Shown one piece after another: positions 45,052 to 56,800 of a stretch of 64,000 bases of DNA. Within the stretch, counting starts at the first letter, position 1. Each line of letters begins with the position of its first letter. The DNA is from Symsagittifera roscoffensis. Its lineage: Eukaryota; Xenacoelomorpha; Acoela; Convolutidae. Under the pieces are notes generated by a model. The model worked only from the letters and a program-made list of their open reading frames with translations. It was not told the origin of the DNA and searched no databases. Location: the NCBI RefSeq assembly GCF_963678635.1, contig NC_087066.1, forward strand, positions 26,689,453 through 26,753,452, given 5' to 3'. A program made the position numbers and the translations under genes.

Positions 45052-46912
45052 GGTGCCGGAGTTTTTTCTCATCAACAACTTTCCTTTCAAATCGCTAAAA
45101 AATTTGTTTTGCTTATTATTGATACTAAACAAATACCAAAATCCTTCTCACTTAGTCTAGTGGTAATGCAGGAACCGTTGCATCTTACAGTGAAATTCGA
45201 ATCGCGACAGGAATTTTATTTCATAAGTATAAAATTGATTTGGTTTCTGGGAAAATTGAATTGTCGGACTTTCATTCAAGAGTAATGAACGCAGTGAAGA
45301 CTTATATAGGTCTTGCTGATATTTTTTTAATTTTCACGATAAAGCCTTAAAATTTGTTCACGCTCAATTTTAGTTTTTCGCGGTTTGACTTGCAATTTTT
45401 TTAAGTTCAATTCATTTATATTGTTCAAAGGAAGGCAAACTCCACTATCGAGCAGCAAAATTATTAAGGTCACGAAAAACGTTATCGACTTCTAATTTCG
45501 AAAATGAAAACTAATTATAAGATTTCCAAGCGAAATAAAAGTTTTTTTTTAAATTGGGGTAATTTTAACAAATAATTGTCCATCATAAAAATTTCTACAA
45601 ATTCAAAGAGCTTTAAGGCCATCTAATTTTTTAGTCGAAATTCGAAAATTGAAGATTTTAGAAAAAAACAAGTAGTTTTTTTTTCAGTTTCCTTGCGTTC
45701 ATTACTCTTTTCCTACTGTCAGTTGGCTGTTTTTCTTTAAAAACTCAAGGGGTGTACTGTGCATTTAGGGCAGTGGTAACACCCATGCTTGAGACGGCAA
45801 GTCCCAGAAGTTCGATTTAAGTCGGAACCTGTTTTTTTTGTCGAAACTGATTTTCGAATATTTTCAACACTTCGTGTCTGCTATTTTTGTCGGCTTATAT
45901 CGCGCAGAAAGGCTTGGTGTTTTTTAAGCATTTTGAAAGCTCTTTGTAAAGTTTTTAATGGTGCAGGAAATATTGTTTTTTGCATGGTGCCGGAGTTTTT
46001 TCTCAACAACTTTCCTTTCAAATCGCTAAAAAGTTGGGTTTGCTTACTATTGATACTAAACAAATACCAAAATCCTTCTCACTTAGTCTAGTGGTTATGC
46101 AGGAACCGTTGCATCTTACAGTGAAATTCGAATCGCGACAGGACTTTTATTTCATTAGTATAAAATTGATTTGGTTTCTGGGAAAATTGAATTGTCAGAC
46201 TTTCATTCAAGAGTAATGAACGCAGTGAAGACTTATATAGGTCTTGCTGATATTTTTTAATTTTCACGATAAAGCCTTAAAATTTGTTCACGCTCAATTT
46301 TAGTTTTTCGCGGTTTGACTTGCAATTTTTTTAAGTTCAATTCATTTATATTGTTCAAAGGAAGGCAAACTCCACTATCGAGCAGCAAAATTATTAAGGT
46401 CACGAAAAACGTTATCGACTTCTAATTTCGAAAATGAAAACTAATTATCAGATTTCCAAGCGAAATAAAAGTTTTTTTTTAAATTGGGTTAATTTTAACA
46501 AATAATTGTCCATCATAAAAATTGCTACAAATTCAAAGAGCTTTAAGGCCATCTAATTTTTAGTCGAAATTCGAAAATTGAAGATTTTAGAAAAAAACAA
46601 GTAGTTTTTTTTTCAGTTTCCTTGCGTTCATTACTCTTTTCCTACTGTCAGTTGGCTGTTTTTCTTTAAAAACTCAAGGGGTGTACTGTGCATTTAGGGC
46701 AGTGGTAACACCCATGCTTGAGACAGCAAGTCCCAGAAGTTCGATTTCAGTCGGGACCTGTTTTTTTGTTGTCGAAACTGATTATCGAATATTTTCAACA
46801 CTTTCGTGTCTGCTACTTATTGTCGGCTTATATTGCGCAGAAAGGCTTGGTGTTTTTTAAGCATTTTGAAAGCTCTTTGTAAAGTTTTGAATGGTGCAGG
46901 AAATATTGTTTT
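45052..46912 (+). repeat. 0.93-kb tandem duplication with tRNA-like segments, TFIIA intron 4
   Basis: 45052-45985 and 45986-46912 are nearly identical head-to-tail copies (only scattered single-base changes). Each contains two segments with pol III A- and B-box-like words: 45143-45215 (TTAGTCTAGTGG and ATTCGAATC; copy at 46073-46145) and 45751-45830 (TTAGGGCAGTGG and GTTCGATTT; copy at 46681-46759). This is the make-up of a tRNA-derived SINE or a dimeric one. The stems are too poor for functional tRNAs. Confidence 0.75.
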
Positions 46913-46970
46913 TTTTTTTTCCAATTTTTGATATGTCTTTTCATTTGCTGGTAATCATAGTCATACAGAT

Positions 46971-49200
46971 TTGTATCGCATGTGATGCGAAGCTCCGCTT
47001 CACCTCTCTGCTTACTTTTTTTCGATCGCTTAATTTCGAGTTTTGTGTCGGCTTATTAACCTTTTTTGCATAGTTGAAAGAGAAACATTTGATTTTGAAT
47101 GGTGATGGATTCTAAATGCTCCAAGTTTTAATGTCTAATCACCCGAAAGGAATTTTAGGGGAACAATTTTTTGACGTTTTTTGTTTTCGGCTCAACTGGG
47201 GTCTGCCCAAGTGTAGTCGGCTTCATAACCGCTCGGTAAAACAAAGCTTGGTTGGAGGTGTTGCTCGATTGTGTTTGCGAAATGAATTTTTCTAAGAGTC
47301 GATGAACGTAGTTCAGACTCTTATATAGGTCGTGATGGTTCTTTTCCTTTTTTTCAGGAAAAAAAATAAATTTAGTAAGGCTCAGATTTATTTTTTCGCG
47401 GTTTGACTTTAATTTCTTATCATATTCAGTCCATTTCCTTTTTTTTAACAGGAAATCAAACTCCACTATCGAGCTGTGAAAGTTTAAAGGTCACAAAAAT
47501 TGACTTCCAAAGTCGACAACGGAATTTAATTATCAGATTTTTGAGCGAAATAAAAATTTTATCTATTTGTTCAGTTTTGCAAATTAGGTTATTTTTATCA
47601 AAAAAAAGTGTCTATCATAAAATGTTCTTGAGATTTTTTCAAAAAACAAGCCCGTTTTTTCTGTTTTCTTGCGTTCCTTGACTCTTTTCCAACTGTCTCT
47701 TGGCTATGTTCTTCTTTCTTTAATTAACAAATTATTCTTGTAAATGTATGCTTTTGATGTAATGCAAGTCTTGCGAAACTCCGCTTTCCCTCTGTGTGCT
47801 AAAATTCGATTAAGAACCGACCATTTTTCGTTGTCTATCTTGACCCTGGTTTTCTCTACGTATCGATGTTTCAGACTTGACGAGCATGTATTTCTTTTAG
47901 ACCAACATAGGCAGTGTGAGTAGTCAGTCGGCAGAGGGGGGCTCTGGCTTAGTAGCGGGGGGCACCCACTCAACTCGCACTGCATTCGGATGTGACGATG
48001 TGGTAGTCTGTCAGTACGAGAAGGTGCGCCGACAGAAGAACAGGTGGCATTTAGTACTCAAGGTCAGAATAGTCGGTTTTGTTGCTCTATTTAATGTTCA
48101 TGTAAAGTCATATAACTTCAGGAAAAATCTTAATGATTTTCTCAAGTTGTTTTCTGGAATTCATCAGATTAAACAGCTCTCATTAGTAGCTCGGGTTCAA
48201 AAAAATATTTCATATGTCGAAACAAGTAATTGGAACTTCTTAACGTTAATTGAGAGCAAATAAATGGATAAAATTGACTCAGCCTCGCTTCGTCGCTTAT
48301 TTCGATTATGTCCATTTATCTTTTTTCATCATTTATGAGTTGTTGAATAATTTGATTGCACTTTTGAACATATACTTTTTTCAGGCTCACAACTTGTCTG
48401 GTCATACAGAATCACTGAATCATTTAATGACTCGATATATAATAAATTCAAAGTCTGATTCTGCACTTTGCCCTGAAGGTAACGTCTTCAGCTGGCACTA
48501 CAAAGGTGTACAGAATAGGAAAGACAATTTTTCGGCCTTCAAAAAAATCGTCTGCATCTTGACGGCCTATGTGATATAACTAAATGTCTACTTATTTGCA
48601 AATTCTTTCGTATTCTTTTTATTGGTGCAAGTAATTGATTTTCAATTAATTTTGCTGCATTTTTGAAAAAAAATTGGATGATACGGCTCTCGAGGTTTTT
48701 TGACGATTTATTTAGACAAATTTAGATTTAGATTTTATACAAATTTTGAATTTATAATTTTTCTTTTTGCTCCAGTCGCCAGAAAGATAGAATAGAGCTG
48801 TCTGCTGGCTATATCTAAGTTTAATGAACGAGGGTTGTTTTTAAGAGTCAATGAACGCAGTGAAGAGTTTTATATAGGTGCTGCTGATGATTTTTGTTAA
48901 GTTTTTTTAGGAATAGGCTTCAAATTTGTTCAAACTCAAATTTAATTTTTCGCGGTTTGAATAATAATTGATTTTAAAGTTCAGTTCATTTCCCTTGTTA
49001 AAGGGAAGGCAAAGTCCACTATCGAACAGCAAAAGTGTAAAGCTCACGAAAAACGTGATCGATTTCTTATTTCGAAAATAGAATTTAATTATCAGTATTC
49101 CCAGCGAAAGAAAAAATGTTTTTTCTTTAAAGTTCGAAACATGAAGTTTTTCAAAAAAAACTAGTCATTTTTTCCTTTCCTTGTATTAATTACTCGCTTC
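46971..49200 (+). repeat. Further dispersed copies of the same intronic repeat family
   Basis: Two words mark the family: ATGAACGYAGTGAAGA...TATATAGGT (near 45284, 46214, 47302, 48850, 56333, 63038) and CAAACTCCACTATCGA with GGTCACGAAAAACGT (near 42277, 45440, 46370, 47460, 49014). These copies surround the TFIIA exons 3-6 and reach into the septin gene. Confidence 0.65.
47901..48062 (+). CDS. GTF2A1: TFIIA large subunit, exon 5 (beta-barrel, TBP/DNA contact)
   Basis: 54 codons; DVVVCQYEKVRRQKNRW is the signature of the TFIIA beta C-terminal domain. A Gly/Ser-rich insert precedes it. Donor AAG|GTCAGA is weaker than the others. Confidence 0.93.
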
Positions 49201-49271
49201 CAACTGTCACTTGGCTATGTTATAACTGTCTGATGGCTCTGTTTAGTTTAAAATTAGGCATGTTGTTATAG

Positions 49272-49340
49272 GATGGCATAATGAATGTGCAAGGACGCGA
49301 TGTTCTATTCCACCGAGCTGAAGTTGATTGCGAATGGTGA
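49272..49340 (+). CDS. GTF2A1: TFIIA large subunit, exon 6 (C-terminal end)
   Basis: 23 codons including the stop, too short to stand out as an ORF. DGIMNVQGRDVLFH followed by CEW and TGA matches the universal TFIIA C-terminus (DGIMNLxGRDY..F…AEW). Acceptor TTATAG. Confidence 0.92.
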   Translation, partial: DGIMNVQGRDVLFHRAEVDCEW

Positions 49341-50879
49341 TCGAAAACCATATCTATCCTGATGGTATCTGAATCTCACCCACCATGCATTGGAGTAGAA
49401 TTTTCATCATTTGCTTTCGTAGCTCCCAGATAACCTATGCATCTTCGCTGACTCTGTCCTGCAAAACTCCTGCAAGCTTGAAAAAATATATATTTTATGG
49501 CTGATTATGATGTACCCATCCTGGATCCGGATATGGAAGTTGGCGCTTCGCTTCTTTGATGATTTTTTTGCGTGTTTGATTATCATTGAATTCAATTATG
49601 AGAGCTTAATGAGAGCTTAATTTAAATTTTGTTCTTTTGAAACTTAATTGTAAGTTAATGATTGTATTAAATTTATCTTCAGTTTATTTTCCGTTTTTAT
49701 CTATATTGGGATCAGATTAAAAAATCATGGCAGGTAGAGATTTATGTATTCTGATGTTTTTCAATCCCTTTCAGAAGTGTTGAAAAGCAATAAATTTTGG
49801 TGTGTCTATGATTAAAAGGATTACTGTCGATATCACTTTGGCCGGACTTCCAAAACATAGATCGCAGATGAAATGCTCTCGAATTTTATCCGTAAAGCGT
49901 AAGTTAAGCGCTTTTGAAACGGTTCATTTATTTCTAGCACGAAAACAAACAAATTAAAAAAAACACCATAGCACTTCATTTCACTTCACTTTTTGGTTAC
50001 AAACTAAAGGAATATATGGAAATTAGTCCTAATTTTCTGAAAGTTAATTCATCTTTCTGTGACTGTGGACATATATGGTACACTTGGTTTGAAAATTGTT
50101 AGCTTCATGTACTGATCATTCGATTTTCTTGTGCATTTTTCTCCGCTCTGTGGGGGTATCCCAACTAAAAGTTTAATTCAGAGTTGCAAACAAGCTAGTT
50201 AAATGTTCACAAAAAAAGAAAATTCACTCTTGTCTCGGTTGGTTATCAGATTTGATATGGTTTTCTGCAGTTGTATATTGACTGACTGTTCTCTTATATC
50301 TTAAGGTGTAATTTGGCATAACCGGAACTCCATCATAATTAGCAGATGTCACATAAATTGCCAGCAAAATTCGACACTTGACGATCGTTGGTACTCTGAT
50401 GCGATTTTTGTCTCAGCGATAAAAACATTTTCTTTACATTTTAATATGTTTATGAGCAGACTAGACTCATAGAGTTATAGTACTTCTTACCGTCGGCGCT
50501 TGTCAGTTATCGGAATTTGGTGAGTGTATTTTTTACTTGATACAGCGAGTCGAGCGTGCAGATATATTAGGTTCAAATTATAGCCCACGCGCAAGTGTAC
50601 TAGTTTTGCATCATAAAAGCAGCTGTAGTTTTGGGTTTATTGCGAAGTTCGGTCTCAATTAAAAACTGCTTAACATGAATTTTCAGGTGCAATGACTTTA
50701 ATTTTAATCAGAAGTCTATCTTTTGAAGATATTTGTTGTTTGGGTCAAATGATTTAAAGTCACGTCTACAATTTGTCAAGATCGGGGCATTTTTTGGGGT
50801 CTTTCCCATTTTCGGTCCTCGCCTAAATTGTCCCTAAGTGCACAATTGAGAAAACTTCATTTCACAACAATCATCCACA
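49341..50879. other. Intergenic region between TFIIA and septin genes
   Basis: 1.5 kb without a supportable gene; it should hold the TFIIA polyadenylation site and the septin promoter. AATAAA-like words occur, for example near 49788, but I cannot choose one. No clear TATA box before 50880. Confidence 0.4.
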
Positions 50880-51123
50880 ATGAACAACGGAAGTTCCGAC
50901 ACGCACCATTCTGTTCACGATCCCTCATCTCATCAGTTCACGCCCACCGAGCTTCACATCTCAACCGGGGAGAGTAATGGCACATCAGGGATAGCAGGGG
51001 GAGGGGATAACCCGACTGCTGCTGGGTTTGACACGGGGCCTTCTTTCAGTGAGGCGAGGAAGGCATTCCTCAGTCGAGCCAACAACCCAACTCAGGGAGC
51101 TGCCGCTACTTCGCCCAACGCAG
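50880..51123 (+). CDS. Septin, first N-terminal exon (form A)
   Basis: The ATG at 50880 opens a Ser/His/Gly-rich, probably disordered, N-terminus (MNNGSSDTHHSV). GCAG|GTTAGT donor, phase 1. It fits the next exon exactly in phase, but similarity to septins begins only further on. Confidence 0.7.
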
Positions 51124-51572
51124 GTTAGTCGTCAGTGCACCAGCGGATTTAGGGGATTTGACCCCCTGCCGACCCAAAGGGTCCCCCTTTGTTACTATTT
51201 TGAGAAATACTAATTTTGAGCCAAAATATACTAATTTTGAGGTGGAGTGCGCACCGAAAAAACGATTTTTTACCAAAGTTTTCAAAAAGGCCTTGAAACG
51301 CCTAAAATTCTGTAAAAATGGGGTCTTTATAGTGATTTGGGAGAGCTCAGGAAATCAATTTGGTCGGCCTAAAAAGAGTCGACAAAATTTTCGAAAATCC
51401 GCCCCCCTCGAGAAAATCCTAGATCCGCCCCTGCGTCAGTGATAGCTTTATCTTTAGCTAGGTCATATGGAAGCTATTTCTTTACCCTAGTGAGTAAATT
51501 TTGCCTAATGAGGTTTCGAACCCAGTATCATAATTTTGCTTTTGAGATTATTAAACGACTTTACTGTTTTAG

Positions 51573-51775
51573 ATTCAGGAAGTGCCGGCGGTATCCAATA
51601 CAGAAAACAACCCTCTGGACAGAATAGCAATAGAAACAGTGCAATCTATGACAACAAAGTCACAATGCCAGCTCCCTCCTCAAACGCACCTCACTCGAAC
51701 AGTCCCAGGAATTCGCTATATGAACAAATGGGAAAAGGGGCGGGACACTCGTCGGCCTTTGAACCAGTCGGAAAA
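51573..51775 (+). CDS. Septin, second N-terminal exon (form A)
   Basis: 68 codons of Asn/Ser/Pro-rich linker after TTTTAG, ending PVGK with a weak donor AAA|GTTTGT, phase 0. Confidence 0.65.
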
Positions 51776-53020
51776 GTTTGTATCTCGGTGTAACAGTAGC
51801 GCTATTTCCGTTTCAATGTAACTTATGACATGAAGATTTTGATATCTAATGTATGCAAAGAAGCGGTTATTAGCTGGCAACGCTGTTTATTAGCTGGCAA
51901 CAAAGAGCCAATTTTTGTATTGGCCTTTTATCGCAAACGTCAGTAGTTTTTTTTCCGGAAAGTTTTCTTGAATTTTTGTTTTAAAAATTAATGAAGCAAT
52001 CAGCTTTCGCTAACAGCTTTCTATTAGCTATCTGTTGAGTTTTCCTTTAATTTTGAATGTTTCTGTCCGTCAATACTACGCCTATATATGACGAATCGCT
52101 GCCCACACGTTTTTTTGCAACTCAATTTATGTATCCCTGGATTTTTATGTTTGTATCTGTTCACTTGATAGAATGTAATTTCACCGGCTAATTGTATTTT
52201 CAGTTATTGCATGATTGATAATTCTGAATGGGCGCAATTATCAAATGCCTGAATTTTTGAATTGTGCAGCAGAAAATTGACCTTTGGCCTTCACTCAAAT
52301 CACCTATGCATTTCTTCGGCGGCACCTGAAAATCATTGTTATTTGTTATTTCACGCACCAAAGTTTCGGTATTAACCTTAAATTTGATCATTTTATAAAT
52401 AATTGTGGCGCATTTTCAATTTTGGCTGCAAAAAGTATACTTAATGTTATTGCTTTTATAAATACGTCAACAGGTTTGAAACTGTGTCGATAAACCAGGA
52501 GAAGAAACAATTCAAGTATTTTCTCAACAAACCATCTGTTGACCGCATTGTCCAAGGCACAAAGACGTAACGAAGACAGAAGAAACGACATTTATGAAGG
52601 TTTCTGAAATGAAAATTTAAGTCGTGTCCGCTTGAAATTGCTTTGTACATGTGAATGACTATGCGTAATTGTGCAGTGCATGGTTTGATTGAAACTTACC
52701 TCTTTGAGTCGAGGTATTGGAGCAATCAGTCTTGACTAACCCTTTGATTGATCCTTAATCGGCTTGCATGCTTGGTCCTGTTTGATACTTATCATTTATT
52801 ACATATCTTGACTCAATTCGCCAAATGGCTAAACATTTGTGATCATCGGCTTAAGCAAATCGATTTATTGCAAATTGCTGAATAGTCGAATTTTCAATAA
52901 TATTACAGTTTCAAAATGACTGAACTGAAATAATAGGCATCCAGTTTTTGCAACAATAATTTATTCATTATTTATTTCGACAGTTTTGGGGGGTAACGTT
53001 AACGATTTGAACATTTTGAA

Positions 53021-53350
53021 ATGACTTCATATCGTCTTAATTCGACATCCAATCAGAATCGAGAAGACGAAGACAGTCGCAGTAGTTTGTTCCGAAGACG
53101 AAACTATTACGATAGAGCGGACTGTTCGAAAGAAAGCAGCGAAGAGTTCTCAAACTACAATGTAGGCGACAGTTTCAACAAGTCTTCTTCGTCTAATGAT
53201 CGGGTTGGGAGATATATGAGTAATGGTAGTAGTGTTAGTAGTGGAGGCGGGGGAGGGGATCGAAATGGGTACATTGGGAAAAGTGGGGACAGAAATACAG
53301 GTGTGAGGGATGTCGAGTTCTCAATGTTGTCTTCTAGACTCCGAGGGAAG
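53021..53350 (+). CDS. Septin, alternative first exon (form B)
   Basis: An ATG opens 110 codons rich in Ser, Arg, Asn and Gly, ending LRGK at AAG|GTTAGC, phase 0. No acceptor gives an open frame upstream (the CAG at about 52983 leads to a stop), so it reads best as an alternative first exon sharing the exon at 53755. The ending GK in phase 0 parallels that of exon 51573-51775. Confidence 0.6.
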
Positions 53351-53754
53351 GTTAGCTTCCGGTTGTTTTCTCGAGCTTCAATGAAATTTTTGAATAGCAT
53401 TTTATCCAGCATTTGAAGATTTTTTTCATTCTTTTTTATGAGAACAGTAAGAAATAAGGTAAACGTTTATCGTCAAGTATTTTGCATGCAATTAAAACCA
53501 AATTGCAGCTTTAAACATTACTATTCGAATCGCACCTAAGCGGCATGCTTTTGAGTAACTCCACAGGAAAACGCTTGAATAGCACAAAATCATCAAACAT
53601 TTGTTAATGCTTAATCTCTGCTTTAAAGCGAATATTGAGATGCTTTAAATACTGTCCTTGTGAATTTCCCTTTACGTGTTGCAACTAACCCTATTTTCGT
53701 TTATTTTCAAAAAAATGAAACTAAGCTAAAAATTGTTAATACGCTTTTTTGTAG

Positions 53755-53860
53755 CTGAAAACATCGGAAAGTAATGACCTCAAGATGTCTTCAAGTGTGA
53801 AAGGATACTCGAACGGGGACTCCGGATTCACAGAAAACAACAACAGTCTCTACTCCTCAG
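53755..53860 (+). CDS. Septin exon (linker)
   Basis: 35 codons, Ser/Asn-rich; acceptor TTTGTAG, donor TCAG|GTCAGT, phase 0 in and 1 out. Confidence 0.75.
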
Positions 53861-56800
53861 GTCAGTGATGATGATCGACCATTATATCATATTTACACAA
53901 GCAAACTCTTGTGTAATGGTGCGAGTTCATTTTTCGAATCGCACATTTTGTATCCATTTTATATATAAGCAAAGCGTAGTGTTTAATTACGAAGAATTTT
54001 TTCTAATCTAAGTCGCAAATGAAAGTGCTCATTTGGTGGCACTGTATTTCAATTTAATCATATTTAAGCTTACTTGAGCATAAAAAATTTAATGCTATAT
54101 GTTGCTGCTTTTTTGGCTAGTGTTAGGTCCTGTTCGAGAAAAATATGTATTATGAAAATATTTGGGAATTGTTGTTTTTCGCTTTTTTTGCGACGCTTTG
54201 GAACATTTTGGCAGAAATTTCTAATTTTCTCAAAAACTACTGTACCGATTTTTAAAAAAAAATGGTACAAATGAAAAATCGACAGCTCTTCTATGTTCCT
54301 GCATATTTCGCTGGATTCTTTTCATTTTACCTGACGTTCTACTGCCTTCAAAAGTTCTAGTAGGGGGATTTTTAACCTATTTGTTTCATTTTTTTCATTT
54401 TCTCAAATATTAAATGCTCAAATCTGAGATGAAGGTTTCAATCAAAAGAAAAAACTGTTGGGATTTCCCCTTCCCAAACGACTTTTCCTTAAATTCCGAA
54501 AATTGTTATTGCCTCAAAAATCCATGTTTACATTTTGGTTAATTCTCAAAATCTACCCTGCCAAATAGGAGAACAATTGTTTAACCAAAAGAAAAAAATC
54601 AGTTATCCGAATCTTACCTGCGCAAGCTACTTATCTGCGTTTTCGAAAAAAAATATGGCCTTAAAAAGTCCAGTTCTTAAGTTTTGTCCGTTTTTTTGGA
54701 ATGTAATTCTTTTTTTTTTTCAAAAATTAACCGGCTGATTCTGGGGTTGATAGTTCATTAAAACTAACTTGATGCTTAGATTTTACCTGCGTAATCTGTT
54801 TTACCCTGTTTCTTGTAGAAAAGCTGATATGGACTTCGGAAACATTCCTTCATAAATTTTTAGCTTTTTTTAGAACTTTTGTCACTATTCTCGATAAATA
54901 CTAGCTAAATCTGTTATAAAGGGTTCAATCTAAAAAAATCAAGGTGCAAATAGTCCATTTTTTTGAAAATTTCAAAGTTTACGCATTTCCGTATCAGTAC
55001 AATATATGGTTAAAATTATAAGAATAAGTAAATCCAGCATTAGCTGGGCCATTATTTAACTTCCAAGCGTATGTGGCGCAGATGTGAGAACGTGATACTC
55101 CTAATCCCAATAAAAGTTTCAAGGTGTTTTTTTTCATTTTTTCCTTATTTCACTTTTTGCCTGTTTCAGCTTTTTTTGCATCTTCCTCGCTTGTGTTCGC
55201 GAAGCGCAGCTTCACTTCTGTGTCAGTTTTTGTATCTGTCTACTGCTCAAGTAAGATTCTGTGATTCAATATTATGTGTTTTTTAGAGTTATGTAGTCAA
55301 TCGTTTTTTCAGTTTCCTTGATTTCCGTTGGCTATGGTTTTAAGACAAATTCTTTCACGGGCATTTGCTGTTTTCTGTCTGAAGTGCTTTTGTTCCGGCC
55401 ATTGAAAATAGAGAGGAACTTTGTATTCGGGTGTTATAGTCTTTTTCTGTTTTTTTTCCGCGCAAAATCTTGTACCACAAATAATTATCGGACTGGGTTG
55501 AGTGATATATCATATTAAAGCCTTTCCTTTCAGTCGTCATTCGAACGACTTTTGATAATTTCCCAAAATAATTTTCGTGTTGAATAATTAGTTTGAAACT
55601 TTTAGTTGAAACTGAAACTAGTTTTGAAAGCTATTATAAGCACTTCTCTCTGGCAAGAAAATATTTTAAAAAATTCAAAAAAAATGATTTTTTTTTTCAT
55701 TAAAATATTTTTTTTTTATTTTTTTTGTTCATTAATATTTTTTGAATGTCGATTATGCCTATTTTACTAACTTTTTATGCACTTTTTTATCATCACAGCA
55801 TATGATAAAACGACACTTATTTAAAGAACTTAATGATGTAAAAAAACTTTCATTTAAAAATTTTATGAATATGGTTGGAACATTCTGTGCTACCTGCACA
55901 GCAACGAGCTTTCCTTGTTTTCATTTAAATTCATTTGAATTTGAATGATTTAAATTCAATTTTTAATTAAATTATACTGAAGCGATTACCTATTCGCCCA
56001 GTTTTCTCTAATTGGATTATTTTTTATTATATAAATTGAAAAGGTTCTTGAATCTGAAAGAGATTCAACTTGAGTTGTTTTTTGAATTTCGAAAGACGAA
56101 AAATTCATTGGAATAAGTCCTTCGTTTTTTTTTTGGTTTATTCTGTTCTATGACAGTTTTTTTTCTAATTTTGTTGGCTATGTTTAAGGCGCGTTTAATT
56201 CTGCCTGGTGTTTTATAAGAGGTTTGTGCATTGGAAGACAGCGAGGTGGCATTGCACAGTCGTGAAAGCAAAAATTCGTTTGTAGAGGTCTTTGGTTCAA
56301 ATCTCGTACGACTGATAGCTTATTAAGTCTCGATGAACGAACTGAAGACAGTTTTATAGGTCAAATTTTTTTTATCTATTGATTCAGTTTTCTCTATGTG
56401 GGTTAATTTTATCACAAAATTTTCCATCATTATTCGCGCTTGCAATCCGAAAGTTGAGTTTAAGAGGTGAGTCAGTATTTTTTTGTTATCCTTGCGTTAA
56501 CTGGCACTTCTTTCACTTGCGAAAGCAAAAGACTTCGAGTCGGGAACTGGACTTTTTTTTGCAGTCAACAACTTTTCTTTACTCTGCCGACATTCTTACA
56601 TGCTTAAAGGCTGATATGCTCAATTTGACATCGTAGTTATTTTTTAAAATATATTGTTCGAAAAAATGTTGATTTTTTTTCTGACTTGTGGTCGGCCTAA
56701 TTTATATCGGCTGATTGTCCTTTATTTTCAAATGCATTTCATATTATCTGGTAAGCTTTTTAAATGGTTGTTTTTCAAAGCTTTTTTTTTTTAATGATTC

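Larger units (their letters stand above)
37059..49340 (+). other. GTF2A1: Gene span: TFIIA large subunit (alpha/beta), six coding exons
   Basis: Coding exons are 37059-37506, 41363-41455, 41944-42224, 44357-44557, 47901-48062 and 49272-49340. All five introns are GT-AG and phases match at every join, giving about 417 residues. TFIIA binds TBP on the TATA box and stabilises pre-initiation complexes of RNA polymerase II. The N-terminal helical domain, the acidic linker and the C-terminal beta-barrel strands are all recognisable. The N-terminus is about 50 residues longer than in familiar animal forms. The middle linker, normally long and variable, is intact. The introns are unusually full of repeats. 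Confidence 0.93.

Noticed and set aside
45143-45215. Functional tRNA gene
   Set aside because: A and B boxes are present but the acceptor and anticodon stems do not pair; it is repeated inside a larger repeat unit, so it is SINE-like.
51158-51442. 94-codon frame after septin exon 1
   Set aside because: Lies inside the intron after a good donor and has no septin similarity; a neighbouring phase reads equally well.
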